Shown one piece after another: positions 11,401-20,800 of a stretch of 64,000 nucleotides of DNA (position 1 is its first letter; each line of letters starts with the position of its first letter). The stretch covers positions 34,115,896-34,179,895 of the forward strand of contig NC_067206.1 of the NCBI RefSeq assembly GCF_026262505.1. Reading direction: 5' to 3'. Source of the DNA: Trichomonas vaginalis G3. Taxonomy: Eukaryota; Parabasalia; Trichomonadida; Trichomonadidae. Under the pieces are notes generated by a model. The model was not told where the DNA came from and ran no database searches. It saw only the letters and a list, made by a program, of their open reading frames with translations. Made by a program: the position numbers and the translations under genes.

Positions 11401-11512
11401 ATTGATTCAGCCAGATTTCGAACTCTTTAATATATAATTTGAGAGTCTCTATATCTAGATCTGCATTTACATCTTCTATCTCCTTCGAAATTTGTTTAAA
11501 TTTCGTTGTCAT
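8468..11512 (-). CDS. Large protein with degenerate Rap/Ran-GAP domain at C-terminus
   Basis: A 1014-aa protein. The first 850 residues look helical and HEAT-like, with no domain I can name. The last 85 residues resemble the C-terminal half of RapGAP/tuberin/RalGAP domains: a FAVVWD strand near 935, a hydrophobic strand, FKIVVGPLQDKTLFSKEYLPSFVRWT near 980, then the chain end. In active family members the strand before this is preceded by a GND-type motif whose Asn acts as the catalytic thumb; here the aligned residues read SMKEEFAVVW, so the Asn appears absent. The protein may be a pseudo-GAP or scaffold in small-GTPase signalling. An Inr-like TCACTTTT lies at 11575-11582 (minus), about 63 nt upstream. 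The family call is an inference from short motifs. Confidence 0.5.
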   Translation of the reverse strand: MTTKFKQISKEIEDVNADLDIETLKLYIKEFEIWLNQFKGKNGKRTFFSQKPLIMKFLQVLSIQFKKQKNEFKTIFTYLPSIIKTLVLPGNDYEIRKETLVVAIPLVDYSNSTLSILYNFWIEFLLEPLFAFNNKELEDGSLKIGDTRDVTANDIISFNEILISHLDEVKDSDFIYWYKLLAANSITAVLENTWGISPEIQLKFAQIYAKNLVQKVNSGFYTQFIETASKTNKHEPRAFTNSFLAIIDKLVDPKNSNQMIENENIIILFKKLFNIITTLPESKDPIDSNLFTSVFIEKEYMFSYFGHTSERELSTFIDYVFEIDKKNSINILSKLLTHTFEYLTILSNRYGCQWKIEVFKYKTEIFNMSNQIQLTKVMAYEIFKHTDEEQTISLIKDLFNIEDESNLAISFLLFLYFEQKIDYNTTLRLTKQLPKSTSAQNIFRAYVSVVSIVSYGIFNNIPKLATISGAINESLKNINDTLLDTIRDSIRFSFISYCKIETKFDKEFFEKFLEEFRNLVENSVKGVYENSFYLVWHYFYLSDETRAITQYNDTTLYNWVLYLKKGLIYETDRILKHEYMKCAIELFYSCTVYSFNLMAETATYIRTYDKPFPQELLLQLTLVSIDMFGVFISNQKCEKINRSAIDPTFYVSPMLKILEELIKYYENKEMATLIAFSAFVLVYTRIPIGISSDFPSIDLFKCSPETVSIVLAMLTENIPHFHPKAIQYINALVRKARDLYFSLMANSRLDVKMLSVLTKFAATITIYGLPQCKKICTDILSTPPGKDNIRTIKEDVLMEIGYQFGEFISETEKSPGNYEIKVRSFSETANFQLNVNSSLKSITKNIFLNGNNFQPIQKGGMILYLANEQCSLKMAAENKMESTSKSFAMFAKSLGKFRKSDNSITWRFFMNSFSMNFLPTMDDNDRKLLSMKEEFAVVWDARNNENLLISDLPHLKAFIILKPVLANYILVKVQCDSKFKIVVGPLQDKTLFSKEYLPSFVRWTVQYYYMNYGN

Positions 11513-11931
11513 TTATCAGATGTAAATAATTTTTTTATTGTGGTTTGAAAATTGACATTGTCTTTTCAATTATTAAAAGTGACAGAGAAAATCAGATCCA
11601 ATACATACTTAATTTTCCACATCTGATGATCCTTTTTATTATTACGAATAGCCAGACCCTTTCAATTTTGAATCTGAATTCCCTCAAATATTTGAAAAGA
11701 ATATCTGTATTTGATCAGAGAACAATATACTTTCCATATTAAGATTTGAAATCCTTTATACATCATTTTAATTATGAAATTGTTCTGATATTGCATAAAT
11801 CAAATCCAAAATAAATTTTGCTTTTGGTATATTAGGTCGGAAACTCTAGAGCTTAAATCTATCATATCATGCATGCTTACTATTACTTTTAAACAGCATA
11901 ACAATCGATGAAACTAGGCTGAAAAAGTGTT
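11513..11931. other. Divergent intergenic region
   Basis: This 419-bp spacer lies between two divergent genes. It contains the minus-strand Inr-like TCACTTTT (11575-11582). No clear Inr was seen for the plus-strand gene. Confidence 0.4.
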
Positions 11932-14900
11932 ATGCAAATTTGGCAAAAAATCCTTTGTGAAGAAAAAAAAATGAATAAGGAGCAAGTCATGAACTACATT
12001 GCCTTTATTCTTGTTGAAAAGGTACAGTTCCCGGAAAAGTATAATAAACCTTTATTCATTCGTGTTCAGAGGAAAAAGACGGCTGGAGGACAAACAAAAC
12101 TCGCATTTTCATCCGAAACTTCTTATAAAAACTTAGATAATAACTTAATTGCACATTTTGATAACGAATTCTCATTACCTTTTACAACAGTTAAGAAAGG
12201 CGATAAATATGTAAAAAAAGTTGTTGAAATTCAACTTGTTTCTGTAAGTAACAAAAAGAAAGAGGAAGTAGAAATATGCAAATGGCGTTTTGATGCATCA
12301 AACATGCCAGATCCGAGGGATCCAAGCGTTCATTTTTCTGTCGCTTCATCAGATTTCGGAAATGTAAATTTATATGTAAGATTTTGCGTTATTCCTGCAG
12401 AAGAATTCTCAATAGGTATTCCAACAAACTATTTCTCGTTTATTACAAAAAGAACTCAAGCACCTGATTTCGGGAACACAATTGACGCATTTGGTATATC
12501 AGATAATGATATTGATGCTACAGATTCAAACCTTTCGTCATTAGAAAGGAAAACCAAAAAAGAACCTCAAACTTTTTCATTAACAAAAGAACAACCACAA
12601 GAACCACAAAAGAAACACCATAAATCTAAAGGAAAACACGAATCTGATACTACGAAGAAACAAAAGAAACACAAATCTCGTGGTTTAGATAATCCAAGTT
12701 CAAGTCAAACAGACAAAGATATATCTATTCATCAACATCCTGAACAAACAGAAAAAGAAATTGATTCTACTAAAACAGAAGAAAAAGAATCTCAAAAACA
12801 AGATAATTTCGAAAAAGAACAAAAACAAGATCATAAAACAGAAACAGAACCTTCAAAAGAACAAATAAATGAAGTTACTGAAATATCTGATGTAAAACAA
12901 CAAGAAAATGTTGAAATTTCAAATTCAAATCAAAATCACATTGAAACTGAACAAAAGTCCGAAATCACTACAGAACCAGAACCAATTAAAGAAGATAATA
13001 TTATTACTTCTCAAGAAAACATAGAGATTTCAAACGAAACTAAAAGCATAGAAGAAGAACAAAAGAAAGAAACTGCTACAGAACACGTGAAAGAAGAAAC
13101 TGTTGAATCTGTTCAAGAAACTGATGAAAAACAACAAGAAAATTCAAGTTCCTCTCAAAAAGATAATGAAAATGAACAAAAATTAGAAAATTCTCAAGAA
13201 CCAAGAACTCAAAAAGAAGAAATTGCTGAAACCATTCAAGAAGATACTGAAAAACAACAAGAAAACAATGAAACTTCTCCAGAACCAGTGAAAGAAGAAA
13301 TTAATGATGAAGAACAAAAAGAGATTTCAAATTCAACTCAAAATGAATTAGAACCAGAAAACATTCCCGAACAAGAACAAGAAAATCAAGAAGTCACCGA
13401 GTCTGTCAAAGAATTAAATCAACAAAAAACTGAATCTCAAAATCCAGAACAAGAACAAAATACTGAAAATGTTCAAGTAAATGAAGAGAAACAACAAGAT
13501 ACAGATAAAGAAACAGAAGAAAACAAAGAACAAACAACAACAGTAACAATTGAAACACCACAACAAAATACAACAGAAAATGGTGAACAAGAAAAGACAA
13601 TCAAGAAAGAGAAGTCAAAAGAAGAACTTAATGAGATCATGCGGCAAGAAGTTGAAATGTCAACATTTTTGGCTATGAAAGAAGAAGAAGAACGATTGTC
13701 TAAACTTCAAGCGGCAGAAATTGCAAGACAAGAAGAAGAAAACAGACTATTCGAAGAGAAACGACGAGAAAATGAACAAAAACTTCAAGAAAAGATCAAA
13801 AAACTTAAAAAACAGAAACAAATTGAAGAACAAAAACAAGTTGAATCCGAGAAAAGTAACATCAAAGAGGAAGTAAAAATTGATCAAATAAATGATAATA
13901 AATCAATTGAAGAAACACATTATATTATTGAACCAAAAGCAGAAATAGTCAAACCTGAAGAAGAGAAAATCGAAACTATTTTTGCACAAGAAAAAGAACC
14001 AGAACAAATTGAAGAAGAACATAAGAAAGAAGAGGAAGAAGATGAGTATGAATACGAGTATGTTGAAGAGGAAATCGTTGAAAAGGTCAAAGTTGATATC
14101 AAAGTCCAAGAATTTGCAGGAACTAAAATAGATACTCAAAAACACTTAAACAAGCTCAAAGAAATCGCTGTTTCTTCTATTTCAGTCCGATTAGCATTGA
14201 AATGTTACTCATGTATCTACTTCAAGACATTAATTCGACCCGATTATCCTATTTTACTTTCACGACTTTTAGAAAAGTGTCGAATCTTCGAACACCGAGA
14301 TTTAACAGATGACGATGTTATTCGAATCTTCACACCATTCTTTAAATCAGCAAATCTTGCAACATCTCTCTATCAAATTGACGAAAACATTTATTATCTT
14401 TCATCACTTATCAACTTAGGATACACTATTAGTAGTCTTGCAGGTGAATTAACAAATGTCCACATTTCAACACTTGTTAATTTGGAAAAAGTCATTTCTA
14501 AGGTCATCAACATCATCACACAGACATTGGCAGCCACAATTGGCCAAAGCATTGACAATGATGGTTTTAATTTTGTTAGTGAAACATCATTAGCTAAATT
14601 AACAAGTTTAAGTTCAAAATTCTTGAAACGAGCACGAGATGTTGAAATCTCAGATGTTTTATTGCAAGATATCATCGTTAAATGCTGTTGTTACCTTGAT
14701 TCACTTGTTTTCAACGTTATTATGGAAAGTGGTGGTGAAATTAACAACGACAAAGTCACCATTCTTCTTGAAAATGTTCGTAAGATCCAGAGTTGCTTTG
14801 ATTGTTTCTCAGAGAACTTCTCAACTGCATTTCCCAATCTTTTGAATTTTATCTCTCTTTCACAAGTTTTGATTGGTGGTTTCAATGAACAGCGATTGCG

Positions 14901-15099
14901 TGGCAAAGGTCCAATTGCTCGATACATTGCAGAAAACATCCGCCCAAATCTCCAACTTCCAAAGAAACTTAAATTTGAAGACATCGGTCCACAAGTTGAC
15001 AAAGATTCACTGAAAGCATCAATCAAGATCGATCCTATCGAATTTAGTTTTGAATGGCTTTTCGTCAACAGTAGTACTATGAACTACGACGATGACTAA
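11932..15099 (+). CDS. Glu/Gln/Lys-rich coiled-coil protein with N-terminal C2-like domain
   Basis: A 1055-aa protein; the second ATG at 11971 (MNKEQ) is an equally good start. Residues of about 15-165 are a folded beta-rich segment resembling NT-C2 domains (FIRVQRKKTAGG, a CKWRFDAS strand, and LYVRFCVIP at the end). Residues of about 200-720 are an extremely charged low-complexity stretch built of Glu, Lys, Gln, Ser and Thr, with loose repeats of the EKQQEN/EPVKEE type. A KEEEERLSKL...ARQEEE segment near 580-640 is probably coiled coil. Residues of about 735-1055 are a helical globular domain with conserved-looking Cys and Leu patterns, loosely like the DIL-type tails of EEIG/EHBP-like or myosin-V proteins. 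A cytoskeletal or vesicle adaptor is a guess. Confidence 0.6.
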   Translation: MQIWQKILCEEKKMNKEQVMNYIAFILVEKVQFPEKYNKPLFIRVQRKKTAGGQTKLAFSSETSYKNLDNNLIAHFDNEFSLPFTTVKKGDKYVKKVVEIQLVSVSNKKKEEVEICKWRFDASNMPDPRDPSVHFSVASSDFGNVNLYVRFCVIPAEEFSIGIPTNYFSFITKRTQAPDFGNTIDAFGISDNDIDATDSNLSSLERKTKKEPQTFSLTKEQPQEPQKKHHKSKGKHESDTTKKQKKHKSRGLDNPSSSQTDKDISIHQHPEQTEKEIDSTKTEEKESQKQDNFEKEQKQDHKTETEPSKEQINEVTEISDVKQQENVEISNSNQNHIETEQKSEITTEPEPIKEDNIITSQENIEISNETKSIEEEQKKETATEHVKEETVESVQETDEKQQENSSSSQKDNENEQKLENSQEPRTQKEEIAETIQEDTEKQQENNETSPEPVKEEINDEEQKEISNSTQNELEPENIPEQEQENQEVTESVKELNQQKTESQNPEQEQNTENVQVNEEKQQDTDKETEENKEQTTTVTIETPQQNTTENGEQEKTIKKEKSKEELNEIMRQEVEMSTFLAMKEEEERLSKLQAAEIARQEEENRLFEEKRRENEQKLQEKIKKLKKQKQIEEQKQVESEKSNIKEEVKIDQINDNKSIEETHYIIEPKAEIVKPEEEKIETIFAQEKEPEQIEEEHKKEEEEDEYEYEYVEEEIVEKVKVDIKVQEFAGTKIDTQKHLNKLKEIAVSSISVRLALKCYSCIYFKTLIRPDYPILLSRLLEKCRIFEHRDLTDDDVIRIFTPFFKSANLATSLYQIDENIYYLSSLINLGYTISSLAGELTNVHISTLVNLEKVISKVINIITQTLAATIGQSIDNDGFNFVSETSLAKLTSLSSKFLKRARDVEISDVLLQDIIVKCCCYLDSLVFNVIMESGGEINNDKVTILLENVRKIQSCFDCFSENFSTAFPNLLNFISLSQVLIGGFNEQRLRGKGPIARYIAENIRPNLQLPKKLKFEDIGPQVDKDSLKASIKIDPIEFSFEWLFVNSSTMNYDDD

Positions 15100-15571
15100 T
15101 TATATTTTTATTTATTATGTTTGTATTGTAAATAAATTATATATTATATATATTATATGTGAAATATCTTCTATAACACTGTTCTGTTTCACATTAACTT
15201 AAATTTCTTATTCATTTTCGGGAGATCTTTGAATTTCAAATAAAAATTATGAATCGCAAGAAGAAAAATTTCTTTTTTGATGTATTCATATGAAATTTTT
15301 AAAAGTAGGTTGTTATTCTATTAAAGATTGTGTTTAGTTTGAAAAAAATTGGATGTTGTTTATATTTTGCAGTATGCACAGTGTGGGATGTATATGACAT
15401 TTTGATATGCCATGTTCATACTACTCAAGTGATAATGTGTAGAGAATTTTTTGAACTTTTCGAAAAATTTAAAAAAACACACTTTACAAAATTTTCATAA
15501 AAAAATGCGAAATTTTTCTTTCTTTCGAAATGCTGCCTTTTAATTTCTAGGTCAAAGCGAAGAATGATTGA
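15100..15571. other. Intergenic, AT-rich
   Basis: The 3' flank of the coiled-coil gene. No motif or RNA gene was recognised. Confidence 0.4.
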
Positions 15572-16645
15572 TACGATGAATTTTACACTTATCAAATTCT
15601 TCAATCCAATATATTTCCTTCTATTTCTCACGAGGAGTGGGAAGACTTCTTCAACTCTTCAATCGAATACGAAACATACAAAAATAAAAACGAACCGCCC
15701 AGTCCCAATGTTGATAAGAGCTATTACATCTCTCTTTGTCTGTTTATTTACCTTAATTCAACAGGTGCAGTTCGTATCACAGACACGACAAACAACAATC
15801 TTAAATTTCTCATTGATACAAGCTCATTTGACAAATGTGAACACAAGAGCGCCAATGGTGGCTCTTTATACGTAAGTTCTAGTAACGGTGAGTGTATTCA
15901 AGACCGAATCTGCAGTTTTGGCTCTAGAACACCAAAAGAAGGTGTATATTGTCATGTTACAGTTTCAACTACATCTCCATTTAAGAATTATGTCCTTGAT
16001 TCAACAATTACTTCAAGCGGTGACGAAAACAAAGAAGGATTTAAAAATATTTATTTGTTCTATGGAGAAACAAATATTAAATCAATCAATATTTCATATT
16101 CAAAACTGAGTTACAATAATTTCTACACTGTTTATTTTAGATCTAACTCAAGCGTAACATTTTTAACATTTTCAAACAGCACATCTACATCAACTAATTC
16201 TGAAGCATCTCATCAGGGATCATCTAATTCACTTGAATTTAAAATTCTTTTTTGTAATTACTTCGAAAATGAATGCTATAGACTTATTTGGAGTGGTAAG
16301 AATCTTTATATCATTAATTGCAGTTTTTATAAAAATAACATCAAAACTCATTATTTCTATGCAGATTCCAATCGAATTGAAGTTAAAGGATGCTCTTTTG
16401 ACATTACAGATCCTGGTAAATATAAATCTGTCACAATAACAGAGAGAGTAGATTCAAAATATCCAGAAAATCATCATTTGTCATCAGGTTTATGTTTTGC
16501 AGAACTAGAACTTGAATTTCCAGAAGAAAACATAATAAAAACAAAAACAAAAGAAACAGAAGCAAAAGAAGAAATCAAAGTTAACAATAAACGAAATAAT
16601 AAATTTAATTTCTTAATTTTTCTTGTTTCCCTTGTTTCTAAATAA
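15572..16645 (+). pseudogene. Start-less surface beta-helix-like protein fragment
   Basis: One reading frame is open from just after a TGA at 15569-15571 to the stop at 16643-16645 (357 codons), but its first ATG is only at 16055. Coding character clearly extends upstream of that ATG: FDKCEHKSANGGSLYVSS followed by CIQDRICSF and FLFCNYFENECYR-like segments. This is the short-strand pattern with GG-(S/A)-LYV seen in parallel beta-helix (Pmp-like) surface proteins expanded in trichomonads. There is no signal peptide or start at the 5' end in frame, and the C-terminus is a short hydrophobic tail (FNFLIFLVSLVS). I read it as a 5'-truncated or 5'-frameshifted family member; an ATG in another frame at 15564 could feed in through an indel. 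Confidence 0.6.
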
Positions 16646-16975
16646 ACATTTTCAATATATTTAAGATTATCCATTTGTGTGTTGATGTTTTTTATTACGA
16701 ATGAGTAACAAAGCTGAAACATTTTCCTTTGGTATCTGAATTGCACTTGAAATACCTTAAAAACTGGCTCAAATGGAAATTTTATTAGCTCAATAAAGAA
16801 ACAAAACAAATATTTAGTTAAACAACAAATATGAGCAAGAATTAAAATGATTAAAGACAAATATCAACAACCATAGCAAAATCCAATTGCATTGTCTCTT
16901 GCATGCAAATTTGCACCTTATGGTAAATAATATTGAAGAAAAAATAAATTTCAATAAATTTTGAGAAATTATTTG
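16646..16975. other. Intergenic, AT-rich
   Basis: A 330-bp spacer between two convergent genes. No features were recognised. Confidence 0.4.
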
Positions 16976-17638
16976 CTAACTTAGCATTAAATCAGTTAAT
17001 TCGTTAACAAGATTTTCTTGAATCGATCGTATTTTATTCAGTTTAGCTTGTAAGTCTTCAATTTCTTTCTTTTGTATTTCAATAGTATTATCTATATCTT
17101 CGAGTGTATCCTGATATAGAGTAGCTATTTCAACATCTCCTGGAGATTGAGCACTTGCTAAATTCGTGATTATTATTTCTTGTCTTTCAATGTGATCTTT
17201 TAGATCGTTAATTTTCTTATCTGTTGTAGCAAATGGTTGCAGAATGTCGTCGAATCGTGTTTTTGCAATTTTCGAAGCGATACTTGTGGATTCATCTAAA
17301 GGTTGTTGCTGAATCTTTTTCAATCTATTTATTTCTAAGTATAACTCTAAACATTCATCTTCGAATTCAGATACAACTGCTGCCGCATCAGTATCTGCAA
17401 GTGAAGTAATCTCTGTTCTTTTTTCGGCGCATTCTTGTTCTAATTTTAGTACATCACCATCATAAGTCTCATCGTGATACGCATGTGTATTATCTTTTTT
17501 CAATTCGCCCATTTTCTTATGCAATCTTACGATTCTAGGTTGTTTTGGCGGTTGAGCAAGTTGTTCAGCTAGCATATCAGATATTTCTTGCTCTGAATCT
17601 GCAGGCAGCGATTTCCTATTAAAGTTGCGCCGCCGCAT
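16976..17638 (-). CDS. Small coiled-coil protein of unknown function
   Basis: A 220-aa protein with a basic N-terminus (RRRNFNRK), then long predicted coiled-coil stretches at about 55-115 and 140-215 (for example TIEIQKKEIEDLQAKLNKIRS). There are no transmembrane segments. The start is supported by a canonical minus-strand Inr-like TCACTTTT at 17661-17668, 23-30 nt upstream of the ATG. It is divergently arranged, about 200 bp from the dynein-like gene, so a cytoskeletal or axonemal role is possible from context only. I cannot assign it to a family. Confidence 0.7.
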   Translation of the reverse strand: MRRRNFNRKSLPADSEQEISDMLAEQLAQPPKQPRIVRLHKKMGELKKDNTHAYHDETYDGDVLKLEQECAEKRTEITSLADTDAAAVVSEFEDECLELYLEINRLKKIQQQPLDESTSIASKIAKTRFDDILQPFATTDKKINDLKDHIERQEIIITNLASAQSPGDVEIATLYQDTLEDIDNTIEIQKKEIEDLQAKLNKIRSIQENLVNELTDLMLS

Positions 17639-17660
17639 TCTTCTCTAAATAAAAATCAAA

Positions 17661-17668
17661 AAAAGTGA
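17661..17668 (-). promoter_or_regulatory. Inr-like core promoter motif
   Basis: TCACTTTT on the minus strand, 23-30 nt upstream of the coiled-coil gene's ATG. It matches the trichomonad initiator consensus TCA(+1)Y-T/A. Confidence 0.6.
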
Positions 17669-17841
17669 AAAATTGATGAACATAAATAATATGATTTATA
17701 TACTCTGCCAAGTGTGTAAAACAAAATTAACTTGTTTTGGGAGCTAAACATTGCAAAGATTTTAAGATTTTACCACATGAGAAAATTTCTGAGAAAAACG
17801 ATTATCTCGATATACGTTGTTTTAGAGAAAGTAAGAAAAAA

Positions 17842-20800
17842 ATGAATTGGCTAGATGATCCTGATCTAGCTTCTGCAGAGGAAAATACACCTATGCACAA
17901 GACATACAAGCCAATTCATGCTTCAATATCGAAAATACAGCAAGAAAGTCAAGGAGCACTTTATGATACTTCAGATTTTCTCGCGGATACAAGGAATTTT
18001 AGCATTGATAAGCCAGGATCGGAGTCATCTGATCCTATACTCGCTATTCAAAATCCAGGATTATACGCAATGCGAAACAGAGCAAGTAAAAATACGAAAC
18101 CAATTTTATATTCACCATTGACATCAACTAAAAAGGCTCAATCTCGTCTACAAACATCCCTTGGCAAACGGCTATTATCATCATTAAGAAATTCTGGTAA
18201 AGTTCCGCATGAAATGTATAATCAAGAATTAAAACCGGAAGAACTATCAATTGACTTTGATGAAGAACCAATAGCATACTTCTCAAAGCACAAAGATGGT
18301 CATGGACTTCGTTTTATCTACTTAATTTACGCTCAAAATCCTTCTGATCCAGATTTTTCACCATATAACTTAAGGAAAGTCACATCCGCTGAAATCGGTA
18401 ATGATTACTTCATGATGTCAGCTACAGGTGTTACTCACGTAGATCCTTCAGGTTTTACAGAATCAATTTCATTAGATCAATGGGCACGAGAAGAATCAAT
18501 TTTTCAAAGTGTCAGGAGGCTAAAAATCTTCCAGAAATACTGTTATTGGTATCCATTTACAATTTGGAAGAAATTCGTTTTACGACGAAGATATGAAGAA
18601 TTACAACAAATAACATATGTCAAACCAATCTTCAAGAACCCAGAATTCTTCATTAACGAGCTACAATTCTATATTTCAACGTCATTAGTCGATAAAATGA
18701 TTTTTGAAAATTTATTTGCATTTGAAACCCAAAAAATGTACACTTTACCAGATTTCCAAGCCAAAAGCAAAGATCTCAAGGACAATTTGAAGGCCCAATA
18801 CTTTAAATACATCGAAGGCATAAATCACAAAATTTCGAAAGATATTTATTCGAAATTATCAGATAAACAGCTTATAGAAGTTGCAGACAAAGATTTCTGG
18901 AAAGGCAGAAAGAACCCACCAAACATTACACAGCTTGCAAACCTCGAAAAGAAGAAATCTGAACTAAGAAAAGAAAAAACTGACAATGTCAACAAAGAAA
19001 TCAAAGCAATAGGGAATATGATCAGATCTGTTGATTACATGATCCTTGAAAATCTTGTTACAGCTACAATTGATGCTTTTGAAAACGCAGATTCTGTATT
19101 TTCGACTGATATGTCTAGTGTTTTCAAAGTTGAAGTTGTTTTTACTGATAAAGGACAAATCGAATTAACTCCATCGCTTGGAGAGATAGAAAAAGCAATT
19201 GCCGCAGAAGTACAAATCAGTATGAAGTTAGTTAACTCACTACCACGTATTTTACATGAAACTTCCCTTTGTCCTTTCATAAGAGACGCTGGTTTAGACA
19301 TTGAAAATTTGTATAGATATGGTCCGAATTTTTTGATGTTGATTCATTCAAGGAAAGAACATATTGAAGCTGAGAAACACATACTAGATATAATAAGGAA
19401 ATCATATAACGAAGCTGTAGAATCAACAAGATCGTTCGCTGAATACTACAATATCTTCAAACTAGGTCAAGATTGGAATGCAATGGAATTTTTGTTTACA
19501 AGAAAAGGTGACGAATTTAAAGGTGTCATAAGTGAAGTGAGAGAAGGAGTTAAAGAAGATGATTTCCTTATTAATAGTGGTGATGAACCTGTTGTTGATT
19601 TTGAAGAAATAGATAGAGCTCTTAAAGGTTTCGTAAGGGATCAAGAAGCCGTTACAAATATCAGACAAAGAACTTCAAAAGGAGCTTTGTTTATTGATTC
19701 TTCCAATTTCAGATCGATTTTGTTGCCAATTCCTAAGAAAGGAATTGATGATATAAAGGATTTGATAACTAAACTCGTTAAAATGAAGATTGCTCTTACA
19801 GAAAACGTTCTTAATAATTATTCAATTGCTTTGAACGCTGAACCAAAGAGTTTAGAATCATATATAAGTTTATGCGAACTTGTAAAAAGAACAGAACAAA
19901 TTAAACCAGCAATTAATGAAGAAATTGACTTCGTAAACAAAGGAATTGCATTGTTATCTAAATATAAGATCAATACTATACAAGTAAATCCTCTTGATAA
20001 ACTCATGAACGCGTTCTCTGAAGCTGAACAAGTTGCAATTGCAAACAAAACTAAGTTTAGAGATGAATACTCAGTTATTTTGCAGAAAAAAGTCGAAGAC
20101 ATGGAAAAAGTTTTATCAAAATTGTATTCGGAAGTTACATCAATACCTTCTACACTCGATGAAGTATCTAAAGGTATTAAGATGTACTCGGAACGCGCTA
20201 AAGAACAGAAAGAAAAGATTTCTGCTTTGCAAGATGAAATTAATAAATTAGTTTCAATGCAACAAATAACAGGAATCGAATTCAATGATTTTTCTTTCTA
20301 CCAAAACATCATCAAGATCGTCGACCAGATGCTATTGATGTTCAGCGCTATCCAGGATTGGGTCAGACTCACAGATTTCACAACGAATTCTCCATTTTCA
20401 GAAATCGATGTCGAAAACTTCCTTCAAACATTCAATCACATTACATCAATTATAGAAGCATTGAATGTTGGTGGATTAAAGACACCTGTTTTCGATGAAT
20501 TGAAGAAGACAACGGATTCGTTCAAGCTTGTTTTAACAAATCTCCAGAATTTATCAAATGCCCCTATGCATCAAAGACATTGGGAATCTTTGTATGCGGA
20601 ATGCAATTGCCAAGAAAAGTATTCACAAGATGTAACAATCAAGCAATTGATGCAATACGGAATACTTTCAAACGATGGCGTTGTTGCTCAAGTAACATCA
20701 TTCGCACACGCAGAAGCTGAAGTAGAATTAGAATTCGTAAATGTTCATGAGCATTGGCATAATGTTAAATTGCAATTGCAAGAAACAATGGTTTTAACAG

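Noticed and set aside
12600-14150. Antisense Leu/Phe/Ser-rich open frames
   Set aside because: They mirror the low-complexity GAA/CAA-rich coding strand of the coiled-coil gene.
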